Source: Ptychodera flava (Eukaryota > Hemichordata > Enteropneusta > Ptychoderidae). Taken from it: a DNA stretch of 64,000 nt. The position numbers and the translations under genes are program-made. Every line of letters starts with the position of its first letter. Within the stretch, counting starts at the first letter, position 1. Positions 12,537-26,500 of the stretch are shown here, piece after piece. Under the pieces are notes generated by a model, which was given only the letters and a program-made list of their open reading frames with translations, was not told where the DNA came from and did not search any database. The stretch spans positions 31,179,933-31,243,932 of the forward strand of contig NC_091933.1 of the NCBI RefSeq assembly GCF_041260155.1. Direction: 5' to 3'.

Positions 12537-14480
12537 TCAGAGGTGAGATTCATATCTGGCAAGTTTATCAGACAAAGCTTTCGAATCAACAGGATTGCTA
12601 TATCCACGGTAATAACTCACTCGAGATGATTTCTGTCGCCTCGTTCCGGAGCGTCTCGATGACTGTCTCTCGCTGCTGATCTCGTAATCTTCCAGCCGCT
12701 GTGTGAGGGCCAGTTTCTGCTGTATGGCCATTCTCAGGAGGGAGTTGAGGGTCTTCCTCTCCTCCTCTGCTGAGGCAAGTTTACGTTGCATCTCATCGAG
12801 TTGGGTGACGTAGTCGTCGCAGCGAGTTGCGAACATTGCCCGCAGACTCGCGAAAGTGGCGGCGTCTTCTTTGAGGGCTTTGAGTTCGTTGCGTAGTTTC
12901 ATCATGGTCTCAGCAACAATGGCCTTCTCGTTGGCGTATTTGCTCTTGAGGTTGGCCAACGCCACTTCTGCAGTGGTTTTGTTAGCTTTAAGGACTGTTC
13001 TCAGCGTTGTGATCTGTTCACGCTTTGTTGACAGCAGTGCTTTCAGCTTGACTACCTGGTCCTGCAGGTCTTCATTCTCAGCTGAGCCGCCGCCATCCAC
13101 CCGATGCTGTCTAGCTGATTCCAGTGTGTGCTCAACGGCACGTTTCAGGTATTTAACCTGATCGCGCATTGTAGCTAACATGGTGAAGCATGTAGATGCG
13201 TCTGCGGGGCCTTCGCTGTTGAGAATGCCATTCTGTTCAACCTTAGCATCTCCTGTACCATTGGTTGACGCAGCTTCAAGCATTGCTTCATCGATATCCT
13301 TAGAGTTCCTGTCTGCATTTCTCCTCTCTTTACGACTCATGCCGCTGGCATTGTTGCTCCTAGATGGGGCAATGCCTCGTAGTTTGCTGGCAATCTGAGT
13401 ATGGAATCCCTCTCTCCGACTCATGCGCGTGTTCTTGAAGTGTTCCAACATCACTTTGTTTGGAGTTTCCCCGTTCACTGTACAGATATGGTGATACAGC
13501 TGGGCAAGATCCTCACTTATGCTAATCAGCTCGTCTCGCATACAGTTCAGATTCCCTTGGCTCTCTCCCATAATTTCGCTTGTTTCTTTCAGTTTCCTCT
13601 CAAGTTCCTTCACCGTGGAGTTCTGCTTCCTGTTGTTGTCATTCAAGACGTTCATTTCAGCTTGCAAATCATTGTAGACCTTGGTGGGGATGTTCTGCAG
13701 CTCGTCGGCAGAACTCGTGCGATATGATTGCAGCTCGGCCTGCTGTTTCTGCACTCTGGTGACAGCAGCCAAGAAACGCTTCTCATATCTGTTAATTTCT
13801 TTCTTTAACATGGCAATTTCTCTGTCCTTGTCAAGAAGGTCCTCATACTGCTCACTTTCCTCATCCTCGCTGGCTCCTCCATCTTCATCAAACTCACTAA
13901 AGACCTTTTGGTCGACGACGGCGGACAGCTGGTTTACTCTCTTGCTCTGCTCAGAGAGAGCGTCTTTCGTGTTCCTAAGTTCTTTGTGGGACTCCTGCAG
14001 CGTTCTTGAAAGCTCTGATTTTTCATTCTTCAGAGAATTCAGCTGGGCTTCCAACCTCTCCACTTCAGTTGTGTGGAGTTCACTGAGGAGATCAGAAACT
14101 GTTGCCGGTGCTGGTTGGGGCGAGCCTTCATTGGGCAAAGATGCACGGAACTCGTGTTCCATTCTGCGTAGTATAGGGTGATCAGGCGAGCTACATTCTT
14201 CCCTGTCCAGCTGTAACCTATCGGTGCTGCTTTCTAGATCCTCATTGAGAGCTTCTAGCTCTGACAGCATTTTTCCATCAAGCTCTTTCTTCAGAGCGTG
14301 TTTCTGCTCACGTTCATGTTCAAGGGCGTTTAAGGTCTCCTCAATTTGTTTCTCGGCAATTTCCTTAAGTTTGGCCAGGTCTTCAACCTGGGTGTTCAGG
14401 TACTCTGTTTCTTCGTTCATTCTTCTGATTTCGTGTTTCATGGCTTCAAACTCCACTTGAGATGATTTCAGGCCAGAGAC
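12537..14480 (-). CDS. BICD: BICD coding exon 3 (terminal)
   Basis: 647 codons plus a TGA stop, beginning Val-Ser-Gly-Leu-Lys after the acceptor CATACAG at 14481-14487. This single exon carries the rest of coiled coil 1, the central coils, an acidic stretch (EFDEDGGASEDEESEQYEDL), the linker and the whole cargo-binding domain. In vertebrates this region is spread over several exons (family knowledge), so intron loss here or gain there is implied. The last 45 residues after the cargo domain are basic/Ser-rich and then RGYSNPVDSKALSDKLARYE, not recognisably conserved. The antisense strand has long open frames (up to 166 codons) caused by coding composition only. Confidence 0.95.
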   Translation of the reverse strand, partial: VSGLKSSQVEFEAMKHEIRRMNEETEYLNTQVEDLAKLKEIAEKQIEETLNALEHEREQKHALKKELDGKMLSELEALNEDLESSTDRLQLDREECSSPDHPILRRMEHEFRASLPNEGSPQPAPATVSDLLSELHTTEVERLEAQLNSLKNEKSELSRTLQESHKELRNTKDALSEQSKRVNQLSAVVDQKVFSEFDEDGGASEDEESEQYEDLLDKDREIAMLKKEINRYEKRFLAAVTRVQKQQAELQSYRTSSADELQNIPTKVYNDLQAEMNVLNDNNRKQNSTVKELERKLKETSEIMGESQGNLNCMRDELISISEDLAQLYHHICTVNGETPNKVMLEHFKNTRMSRREGFHTQIASKLRGIAPSRSNNASGMSRKERRNADRNSKDIDEAMLEAASTNGTGDAKVEQNGILNSEGPADASTCFTMLATMRDQVKYLKRAVEHTLESARQHRVDGGGSAENEDLQDQVVKLKALLSTKREQITTLRTVLKANKTTAEVALANLKSKYANEKAIVAETMMKLRNELKALKEDAATFASLRAMFATRCDDYVTQLDEMQRKLASAEEERKTLNSLLRMAIQQKLALTQRLEDYEISSERQSSRRSGTRRQKSSRVSYYRGYSNPVDSKALSDKLARYESHL

Positions 14481-17454
14481 CTGTATGAGAGCCAATGATG
14501 AAAAAATGTCAGTTTCTCTACTGGTAATGGTAACATAGCCAACAGTAAAATTTCTGCAAAGGTACCGGTATCTGTGGTTTAACAAGAATTCCGCCAATTT
14601 AATGCATTTCAATCAATATAATTAAACATAGCTAACAGTTTGATATTTACTGGCTTAAACAGTCTCTGTAAAGTAATGTCGGTAGTATGTTTACACAAAA
14701 AGGATGAATAAAGCAAAACATTCTGGAACACCCTTCATGGTTTCCTTGGTAACTGTTGCATCAGAGAAACAAGGTATTATATATTTTCAATATTACATGA
14801 GCTGTTATTGGCTTGTCAGATGACATCAGCTGATACTTCCACACTATCTATAGATGTACAGCTATATGATATTCCACACTCTCTATGAACCATCCACACT
14901 TCTCTCACCTGTTTTTGTAGTTGTATATTTTCCTCTTCCAATTCACTGTAATCCTGAAGCAGCCTAGTTTCCCGAAATTTATACTCCCTCAACTCGTCTT
15001 TGATTTGCTTCCTCTGTACTTCTAACTTTTCTGTCACATCATTTAATTCAGAGTTCCTGGAGGCAACCCTCTCATTTTCAGATTTAGTCCTATCAACAGA
15101 TAGACGACACTGTTTGATTTCGTTCTCTAAGTCACTGATTCGGGAAATAAAATCAGCTTCCCTGGATGCGGTTTCTTGTAAGAGTGTTTCCTCGTGGGTG
15201 ACTTCATACTGGGTGTGTTTCTTCAGATTAATTTGTTCTTGATCAAGTGCCTGATGGATTGAGATGAAAGATAAAAAACGATGGTGAGGGACACAAACAG
15301 GAAGTTAAACTCTGATGAATGATAGAAATCCACTGGAATACAACTACTCTACACATGACAGAGAGTGTTTTTGTGGAGCAGAGGCAAAAGGTTTATGGTC
15401 ACACTTTTGCCATCCACTGTGATTGCCTTGCTGTACTGAGGAAATCCCGTATAGATGGACATACAGGTGTACCCCTACAAACGTATAATGAAAATATTTA
15501 CTATCAATACCATGGATCCTGGAAGACTGAAATATAAATTTCATTCTTACTTCATCTGAATACCTGCAGGTTTAAACTTGAAACCAAATACTGGTAGAGG
15601 GCCATTGTATTTTCAACGGAAATGAGCCGACTCACATTTTTATTTGTACTGTACATACTATATAAAGGGTATCTACGTTTAGGTTTCTGCAGCTGAGGGT
15701 TTTGGAGGATGGTAAATTGGATTAGGGTGACACAGTACACTGACGCACAGATTGGTTTTTGTTGAGTAAGCAAGCCTCCAGTACTTCGTAATCATATTCT
15801 ACAATTCTTGACCTTTTATTGGAAAGCCAGACAAGAGACACTTGGAGTTGAGATTTCCGTTTCGAGAGAGCTTTGCTCATAATACCAAGCTTTCTAATGC
15901 ACTTAGGGTTCATGAAAAGGTCATGAATGCTTGCCACACATCCAGCTTAACCAAGCCTCTTTCAGTTCTATCAACAGGCATGACGGTATATCCACATTTG
16001 CGTTGTAATCTTTTTTTTTCAGCTGCATATTTACCTACTGTACAGCTATATTCCATAAGGATCGAAAAGGTGTGTGGACAGAATAAATTTCAGGAATTTT
16101 ACACTAATAAGATCACCGTGCATTTGTGTATGCCTGTGGGGGCACACAAGCTCTCCATTCCACACATGGTACAGGCTCGCTATTCCATACACGGTTCCTG
16201 CAGTTACTATGGATACTACAGAAACTAATTTCCTTTGGTTGAAGTAGTCTGATGTATGTGTACAAACAAGTACACTAGAAACACAAAATTTGCAGTAGAG
16301 CCTCTCACAAATTAATGCACCTCAGAGAATACCATGCAAGGCTATCTATATCTTAAAGGCATGCACTCACTTAATTTGATAAAACCCCTTTGTTTTCTAG
16401 GAGGCGGCAGATTGCTACAGAGAAATATAGATGAGATGGGTTCAAGGCTACAATGAGAGGAACTACACCTACGTGTCTCTGAACAGCAAGAGCACACACA
16501 TCAAAATGGATGAAAAGGTTCACATGAATGGAGTGAAAATCACCCTGGGATCATAAACTGCTCTGTAGCCATGCTTACATGCTAACAAGTGACTTTCATA
16601 TTCAAATTCAAATGGTTTGGATTCTATTGAGAACGGCTAATTGCTAACGGCCATCTTTTCGCATATGTCAAGGCATCTATCACTATACATTTATGCTACG
16701 AAAAATTCCAAGTGATGATACATGTAGTGCTCAGGACATCTGGTGCTTTCAAGCTTTACAATAGCATCAAAACAAACTCAAGAAAATGATTGATACTGTT
16801 ACTGAAATGAGACTTTGTGGAGAAGTGTGGTACCTTATTAAAATCCAAAACAAAATCTGGCAGTTTGACATGACCAGCACCTGTATTATTTGATACAGAC
16901 AGAATTGCTACTTATTGAAGAATCTGGCAGTGTCTAGTTACCTCCCACTTGATTACCATCAACTCATAGACAATCCATTGCAGTACCAGTACACTTACGC
17001 TACGGAAAAGTTTCAGAAATTTACAAACACTGTCCAATTCTGTGCAAAGTATACGACAACTTGGTGACCAGGTTGATTCATGCAACTGTTTGTATCATGT
17101 GTCACTCCTTGCTAATTTTTTTTGGCTGCTATAAAAAGATGTGGGATCATGAGGAGCCACAGAAATACAACAGATGCATGACATTTTTCAGTGAAATCTG
17201 ATAATTAATGATATTTCTGTGAATAGGACACCTGGCAATTTGTAATATTTTGTCTGTGCCAGTCTGATTTCATAATGACAATATTTTAAAATATCAGACA
17301 ATACTCATAAATCTAGTATTTTAAAACAGGTTTGATGACAAAGCATGCATCAAAATAATCATGAGTACTACTGAATCTAAAAGTGTATTTGCTGGAGTTC
17401 ATTATATATATACAGTATATATATTATTTGCTGGAGTTCATTATATATATACAG

Positions 17455-17511
<57 letters not shown>

Positions 17512-20500
17512 TGCAATGTAGATGACTTTGTATGATAAAGTGGGGTTTGCTGCAATTTGAATCCATAATGCAAGGACAAATATCAATTTTGAATGTACTA
17601 ATGAGAATCTGTATGGAAAAATTGCAGTTACTAGTTATACAGGACATTTCTGACTAACAATCTATACAGAGGAACTTTGTTTCTATCAACTGAGTTCAGA
17701 ACCGCTCTTCATTACTACAAATAATTTATCTTGGTCATTATCAGCAAGGTCATATTTCTTTGGACAAAACCATCTATTGCAATGAATCATTTGAATCAGA
17801 AACATGGAAAATGGCTTTGATAAAAAGATCGAAAAATGTCAATGAGAGCATTCAGCCATAAGTAATAAATAAAGCACTGATCAGTATGCCAATATCCCAA
17901 CTGCAACACTTTGTAATGGAAAGACATGTGTTACATAATCTTTCATATGGTACATTATTGATGGCTTTATCAGTAATAATTGTATTCATAGCTTGCTTCT
18001 GCATAAATGCATACTGTATGTTGGCAATATGATAAAGTACTGCAGTGAATATTGTTTTTCTTTTAAGCACAGACATTATACAGCATGTGTCAATCACAAG
18101 AGTTATATTGAAGTTATATTGTAACAAATTGACATGAGAAATTCAAATATGTATACGAGTTTGAAAACTCTAACTCGCTTTTCATTAATTGTGAACAAAA
18201 CAATCCCAGATTGCATCCGCCATATTGAAAGTAATTTTCCCTTTGATTTCTATCATGACAAGGTTTCAACAGGTATACCAGGTTGCAATATGATTGTCAT
18301 AATTACCTTTTGCCCTGTTCATCGAGGGGGGGGGGGACTGCTAATTGCTACTGGTTTGGGAGGAAGTTGGGAGGGGCCTAGGGGCTAAGGGAACAGTTAA
18401 ACTAAATTACTGTGGGCATGACACTTGCTGTGCATGTTCACTGCCATATGGTTGATATTAACTACTGGCCAGTTTGAAACTAGAAAGACTCATACCGGAT
18501 ATACATGCACCTCAAATTACATGCACCCAAGATTAATTTGATGTTATTGCTGCATGTTGGTGATTATTATTTAGCAGATGGGTGTGGTGACAATGGGAAC
18601 AGATGTTTAAGGAGCGCTGTTCAGGAGCATACTTCGATTGTCCACAACTGCCATCACCAGACACTGTTGTTTAGTGGGACAAAGTCAGCCATTTTAATGA
18701 ATTTGTTTGATATGAGATACTACGTATATTGTTTGACATGTTGAAAGGTACTGAATGAATGGGTGACCATGCATATATTCGACCCCAGTTTTAGACAAAT
18801 GAAATGAAACCATCGCGAAAAATAATTAATGGTCATGACCATTAATTCATTTTCGCCATGATTTCATGTATCATGTCTAAAACCAGGGTCAAATATATGC
18901 AGGGTAATCCGTTCATTCAGTACCTTTCAACATGTCAAACAATATAAGTAGTATCTCATATCAAACAAAATTCATGAAAAATGGCTGACTTTGTCCCTTT
19001 GATACATGTACATGTGAATTCCATGGGTGAAATACATGATACACAAGCCACTGGTGTGCATAGTACAGTTTGTGATTTACAGTATGTGCAGGGGTTTTGA
19101 TTCACTGATAGATATTAGTGCCAGTGCCTTGACGGATATACTTGTGAGTTGAACATGTACAAACTATGGTGTGATGAGGTAACAGTATTCTTGCACAGTG
19201 CCGCTGCCTAATAGCCATCTACAGAAACAGTTCTATTGTTCTTTTGCATACATGTAGTAATAAATTCTTTGAAAATTGTCTGTTGATTCCTGCCTAGTAG
19301 CATCTGTAGATTCTCAAATCAGAATGACAGCCTGGCTTACTGTAAATAGAACTGCTACTAATGGTAATAAGATACAAATATGAGTTTTAAGTACAGTTTT
19401 TTAATATTATATCCTTTCTCATATTTTCTCCTGTAAAGTTCCATCTTTAGCCAAGAAAACAGTAGTAAAAAAGTAAGGTAGTAGAACATTGAAGAATAGT
19501 GCGTTCAATATATCACTTTAATGCATTACTGTTACTTTTGATGGTATATGGCATTGCCTGAAGGTACACAAAAAATGGTCTGGGCATGTTTCATGATAAG
19601 TGACATAACAACAATGGAGAGCATTTGTATTATTTCAATTTTTGTTTTACTCATTTTCCTCAGGTCAGGTTTTTCAGCTTTTCTGCTGTACCATCATGAT
19701 ATGGACATCATAAACAAACAAACTAACAGGAAACTGATAGACATGACATGCATGTCAGAGACAAGTACACCAGCATGTTACATGTTATTACAGATAAGCA
19801 TTCTACATTCAATTGTATAGGTTCAACACTTTTCCTTTTATTTCTCCATTAAAACATCCTAAACAGGTACATGTAATGTCTTGGACTTCAGCCCTCAGTG
19901 AATCATGCACATGATAGACCTACTACAGTTGAGGGACAATGCATGATATCTCATACAGCTATACAAATACGGTGAAAATCAACTGCACAACCGGCCCTCC
20001 AATTTTAATAGTGATAATTTTCTCCTCATTCCATGTAGAAATAATTAATTGGAATAATTCACATACTGGGAAGAGTAACATCAACCCTTTGAGTGCCAAA
20101 GTCAATTTTCGTTACCTTCATAAAATGTAAGACATAATTTTTTTTCAGATTCAGACATTTTTTTTCAGATTTATCCCAAACCACTGGTCAAAATATAGCC
20201 AGCGAAAAGTTATGTCCAATTGATCCAAAATTATTTTAAAAATACATGTAACAGAGAGATTCATAAAAATTGGTCAAACAATTACGGCTCTCAAAGGTTG
20301 ATTTCTTTCAAGTAGTCACGTAGAGAATAAGCTATCCCATCTCTTTTCTCTGCTGGAGTTCTTTCACATTAAGTATAAACCACCTGTTTTCTAACATCTC
20401 ATCCAAACTGCTGGACTGACGTTTTGGATAGTTGTGTGTATTGATTTAGCATGACTACATGTGTGTGCAATGGCACCTTGCACTGAAATCCGTACATATA

Positions 20501-23500
20501 TATCATACATGCAAATAACCATTGTATTTTATGAGAAGCTGCTACGTGATGTTAGTACCCAGCAAATTTAACATTGCTTTGTGAAAACAGAAACTGAGCA
20601 AGCTTGTATACATGTACATGTATATGTAGATGTAATAAGCTTTACATGCTGATGAGAATTACAAAATTTACCAAGTGTTTTCAAAAAGACTGGCATGAAA
20701 GGTGGCTGGTCAAAACATGCCTTTATTCTCAGTCATAGATACATGTATACTCTTGCTTTGCAGAATTTCAAGATAATCAGTCTCTGGATAGTAATTGAAT
20801 GTCCTGCCGGCAAATTGTTAGCTGTCTCCAACAGATGACGGCAGAACACTTTGAACTGCACAGTCAGAACTGCAACACAACTAAAATGAAGATTGTAAAG
20901 TGTTCCTCATGGCGTATCCAACATTATCCAATATACATATCTACCGGTACAGGGCATCCTACAACCTACATGTAAGAGCTCACATGCGTGAAGAGAGTTG
21001 TTGGACATCCTGACCATACAATGTACATGTACATATATTATTGTACACATGCTTCAATTCAATTAGTCAAACTAATTAGGCATACATGTACATTTGTAGA
21101 TCAAACCTTACTTCATGTATCATTGTTACATCAATGGTTTAACCCTTGAGTGCTGTAATTGTTCCAACCAAAATTTTAGTGCAACATTTTTACCAATTTT
21201 TATGAATTTTTCTGTAATTTTTTGATAATTTGGACCAAATGGACATCACATTTCATTGGCTACAGTTTTTTATCAAAATTTTGACAAAAATCTGAAAAAA
21301 ATTGACTGGAGTATATTTTCTAAAGGAGACAAAAATTGACTTTGGCGCTCAAAGGGGTAAGTACCAGCAATGTCCTGTCAAGATCAATGCATCATATCTG
21401 CATAACACTGGAAATTAATAACTTTATGGATTCTGAATCTTGCATGATCTTTTCAATTATTTCTGGATGAGTACAGTGTACATGTATGTGGCTCATTGCA
21501 GAATATGCCGGCAGAGTGTGATGTTCCTTATGAAATCCAAGAAATACTGGACAAGGAAAGTTGTTTGGATTTTGAAGGATATTAACAATGTTTTTAATTA
21601 ATAGAGAGAGTGCTCAGAGACTTTGGACTTGCACTGGGACACATGACAAATCTTAAACCTTCTGTACCTCTCGGTTCAGCTCAGGTAGATTTCATTTCTA
21701 CAATTTCTACACTTTAGATTCTGTAGTTCACATGGATGCTATCAATTTGAATATGTACTTACGCCATATTAACCTCCAAGAAGTTGTGATCAAAGTTTAA
21801 TTTAACCCTTTCAGGCCAGATACCCTATATATAGGGGAAATTTGGGTACGTTCCCAGAAAGTCAGGCCTGAAAGGGTTAAGGTAGAACGTGCCTTGGGAA
21901 CCGACATTCGGACTCTCAAATTTTTACAATTCATTTCTAGTATACCACTCTTGGGGGTTCGTTTTAAAGCTCTTGGTGTAAGAAAACTTTTCACTGGCTT
22001 AGATTTTTGAAATTCGAAAAGTTTTATTTTTCTCCATAGAGAAAACACAGGGATGGCGGCCATTTTGAATTTCGAATATTAGTAAATCTTGGTTTATTCT
22101 TTTCTCTAGTACCAATATTTGCATGGTGACCCCCAATTTTTATTCTTGATTATGAAAGAGAACAGTTGAAAGATTTCTTAAGGAAAGTTGGAGCAAAAGT
22201 TTAAGACTTTCACTTTCGAGGCACATACTACCTTAACTGCAGATGTATATGCAAATTAATTTTTTTGGACTCTCCCTGTTATCGTTTTTATCTGTCATCA
22301 TATGACAAGGTTTGGATGTATTACTGAGAAAGCTATGTCGTGTCAAGAGTTCAAATATAGAAAATACGCAAAATAATTTTCTTGGGCTCTCCTTGTTATT
22401 GTTTTTATTTGTCATCATTTAAAAAAGGGTGGATGTATTACTGAGAAAGCCATGTTGTGTCAGAGTTCTTGCTTGCTGTCACTTGTCTGAAATGCAGCCA
22501 GTCAGCTTTGCTGCTCTGGGAACCTGTGTCTTGGGTTATTAGAATGGAAAATGACCGGGTCCATTATTTAAACACCCATTTTAAATTATGTACTCTCATT
22601 AATGTGACTAAATTACGTTCCTTTTCTTAAAGCCCCAGTATTTGTAACTTTTAACCTTTTTTTATGTTCGAAATTACATATTATTCTCTTACATCCATCG
22701 TGAAATGTTGTTCAGTAAAGAAATAAGCCAAATTTGTGCTCCTGTAGTGACATACAAACGCTAAATATTGCCCGATCGAGTTGGATTGCCGCGCGGGTTT
22801 GTTGACAATTTGTAGGCTGTGCACGTGATCGAGAACGCCGATACTGATGACATCATCGAGCCTGCAACATTCCTGGGGCCTTGCCATGCCACGCCACACG
22901 GCCCGGGTAATCGCCCATGGTCGCCGGCTGAATGACCTGCGAAGGGTTTTATTCTGTTCTTCTCCGCTCAAATACGTAGTGCTACTGTGTTTCAGAGGAT
23001 ACAGAACTTTGGCAGAGGAGGCTAACATTATATTCTGGTACCGTGTGCGTTATATACGGATTATTCAAACTGCAGTCGGCAGTGCACCGATGCGCACCCT
23101 GCAGTTGGTCAATTAGAACTCCGGGTACCGATGTAAAATCAAGACGACACTATATACACTTGGCTTTCTTCTTTTGGCAAATAGCTATCAAAATTGAGTA
23201 ACTTGAAGTAATAAATTTCAGCTGATTGTTGCTTTAGCTGCAAGGTGATTGCGAAATCGAAGCAACATAGTTTTGCAATGTATGGTAGGCTGTCGAATGC
23301 AGTGAACGGGATGGCCTTTGGCAGCAAGTACGGGAACCGTCAGTATTTAAGACCTGGGGGTCATTCAACAATTGAAAGTTTATAAGGGGTGCTCAAAATG
23401 TTTTTTCTTTGTCTTACTATGTCCTCAATGACATAATGATTAGTTGATTATATATATTTTACTCTGATACATATTAAATAAAAAGAAATAAATACTCTAA

Positions 23501-26500
23501 CAGTACAAATAAATATCAACTAGATGAAGCAAGGCAAAAACTACAAGTAGTGCTACTACTAGCAATACTTATTATGAAAGAGAAGATACTGACGATGAGA
23601 ATGATATCGTTGTTCATGTACGCAATGGCACCAGCGACATTAAAGATGAGGATCAACAGTGGTGATGATGATGTCACACAGTAGTTTTCTGCAGTCGTTA
23701 CCAGGGTTGGAAGGAGAGGCTGGGTCATGGAGAAATGTTCTCGACAGATATCACTATAAGTGCACAGGATCTAGGACAAAACTGAACTGTTGTGAATTCA
23801 TCCTTTACATTATCATAGAAATATATATTTTATTTTACTTGAGTTCAACAACCATTTGGACATTTAACCATACCATAATGACATGCTACCCATCCAAATG
23901 TAACAATACTATATGGTCTGAGACTGCTTATTAGGTGAGCTTTTCTATCTACATATTATTAAATGGGCTCAGGTAAGCCAAACTTTCTGTTAGAGAGGGG
24001 GTTACTCAAAGTCATCATGGTTGGCTGGGGTGCGACTCAAAATTTCGGAGTTTCTAATGTAATTCCTCCGACCCCCAGATCGTAAATAATGACGGCTCCC
24101 TAAACAGCTGTGAACGCCTGAGTCAGAACGATTGGTACCAGTATACGCACTGCTGTATCTCAGCGAAAATTTAGAAAAAAACAATGGAGCTACTGCTAAG
24201 AAATTTACAGACTCTTGGCTCTTGATGCATCAGTTACTGAGCTTTTATACTGGTAAAAAGGCATTCTGAATACAGCGGTAAATTTCCTCCAAAACGACAA
24301 AGGATAAACACGCGGGCATTCTGCAATGGACGCTGTCAATTTACCTTGCTGCAGGCCCCACACCAATCTCGGCCCGGCCCCGCTGCACTTGTACAGTCTA
24401 CTACCTCCATGTAGTACAGCCTTTACAGGTCTCGTATCATGCCAAACACACAAAAAACACGTCGCAGTGTAAATTCCGCAGGTCAGAACCGTTGATCATA
24501 AATTTTCAGAACCAGTGCTGTTTAAAAGTTTTGTATTGATCACTTCATTTAGGTTTATGTGAATGACTTTCTCATCGAGCTGCGTCCATAATTGTCCCGG
24601 GCATTGTCCATGTAAATTTGGGGCCTGCCTTAGCTCCCTCCGATCGTCTGTAGACTACAGCCTGAGCATATTGTACAGTTGTGAAAGTCAGATATGTATC
24701 ATGAATTTTATACAAAAATATAAACAACAGAATCAACCAAGAGGTTAGTTTGCTGTCGGGCCGGGTGCGCAGGGGACGACTTTGCAGTGAGGCTGGGATC
24801 TCTCTTGTGTTCGAACTTCCATATCGCATTGCAGCTAGCCGATAATTGTACTACTGTAGTCCTTGTGAGGATTAGATACCCGTTACGTTCGATATTATTT
24901 TGAAATACTTTTAAATTTAATAAGTAAGACTTTTGTACTGCATTCAAGATATAATTTTCCTTTCTGAGCGTTTTCAATTACGGCAACGATATGCGAAGTT
25001 GATAGGCTGTGTTGCCTGCAGCGTAGCCTGGCCGTACACAAAACTTCGTTTGAGTAGACGGAGCAGAATCAGTCCCGTCATTTATTTTCAAAGAAATTTT
25101 CATTATACTCCATAATGGAAGAAACGACTATTTCAATGATTACAATGGTGAAGTGTTGAATTTTTATTCATATATGTTTTTCTCTCTCAATTCATTCAGC
25201 AAACTTGATCTCCGTACCATCGGTCACAACGTGCAGTGCCTTGCATGAAGCTTACAATCGACTGCCTCCGTCGTTAGTTTAGCTAGCTGTTCAAGACGTT
25301 TGTTTGCACGGCTCATTATAGTCGGAACAATCTGTAAACACCTACATATTTATATCTTTCCGGTATTTCACCCAACTTTCGCCCGTTTTTAGCTGAGTCT
25401 CCAGTTTCGATGGACCAGACCTTTTCGAAGAGCGATGGTTTCTACGGACGCCACAGTAAAACTTGCGTAGATGTGGTTGAGCATGCGCGGTGGTGTGATT
25501 ACGTTTCGTTTCGTGTGTCAACAAAGCTGACTTCTGGTCCGGACAAGAAGTCATTTTTCACTCCTTTTACTGTTAATCGTGAGGCGGGCTGGGCATGCAA
25601 ACCATGCGATTCAGTATTAATTATGGTCTACTTTCACATACTGAGGATGTCATTTTAATCAACAAGTCATCGTTGATGACACAGTCCCCACTTGTTAATG
25701 GGTACTTTGATTACATGTCCTCAGAGAGGATAGAGTCCTCTTCTTAGGTCTGTGATAAAAATACTTTTGAATAAATTCGCTTGATACATGTCTGAGTTGT
25801 AGTTCAGGACATGAAAAATCGTAATAAAATGGCCACATGTCGGCCATATTGGATCGTATCACAAAACAAATCGATGTGCATATGTATGACATAGGTCAAT
25901 GTCCTTGTACCAAGTTTGAATAAAATCCGTTGAGATATGCTTGAGTTATGGCTCTGTACATGAAAAAATCGTAACAAAATGGCCGCACGGCAGCCATATT
26001 GGATCGTATCACATGAGAAATTGACGTGCATATCTATGACATTGGTCAATGTCCTTGTACCAACTTTGAATAAAATCAGTTGAAACATGCCTGAGTAATG
26101 GCTCTGTACATGAAAAAATCGTAATAAAATGGCCGCCTGGTGGCCATATTGAATTGTATCACAAAACAAATCGATGTGCATATGTATGACATAGGTCAAT
26201 GTCCTTGTACCAAGTTTGAATAAAATCGGTTGAGATATGCCTGAATTATGGCTCTGTACATGAAAAAATCATAACAAAATGGCCGCCTGGCGGCCATATT
26301 GGATCGTATCACAAAACAAATTGATGTGCATATCTATGACATTGGTCAATGTCCTTGTACCAGCTTTGAATAAAATCAGTTGAAACATGTCTGAGTTATG
26401 GCTCTGTACATGAAAAAATCATAATAAAATGGCCGCCTGGCAGCCATATTGGATCGTATCAAAAAACAAATTGACGTGCATCTGTATGACATATGAAGTA

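Noticed and set aside
12856..14460. Several plus-strand open frames of 60-166 codons
   Set aside because: They lie antisense to BICD exon 3 and come from its codon composition; Ser/Leu-rich translations with no motif.
17385..17586. Tyr-Ile repeat protein frames
   Set aside because: Pure translation of a (TA)n microsatellite.
25804..26199. 131-codon minus-strand frame
   Set aside because: It is the translation of family A tandem units; the same peptide recurs at 676-1127. Repeat artefact.
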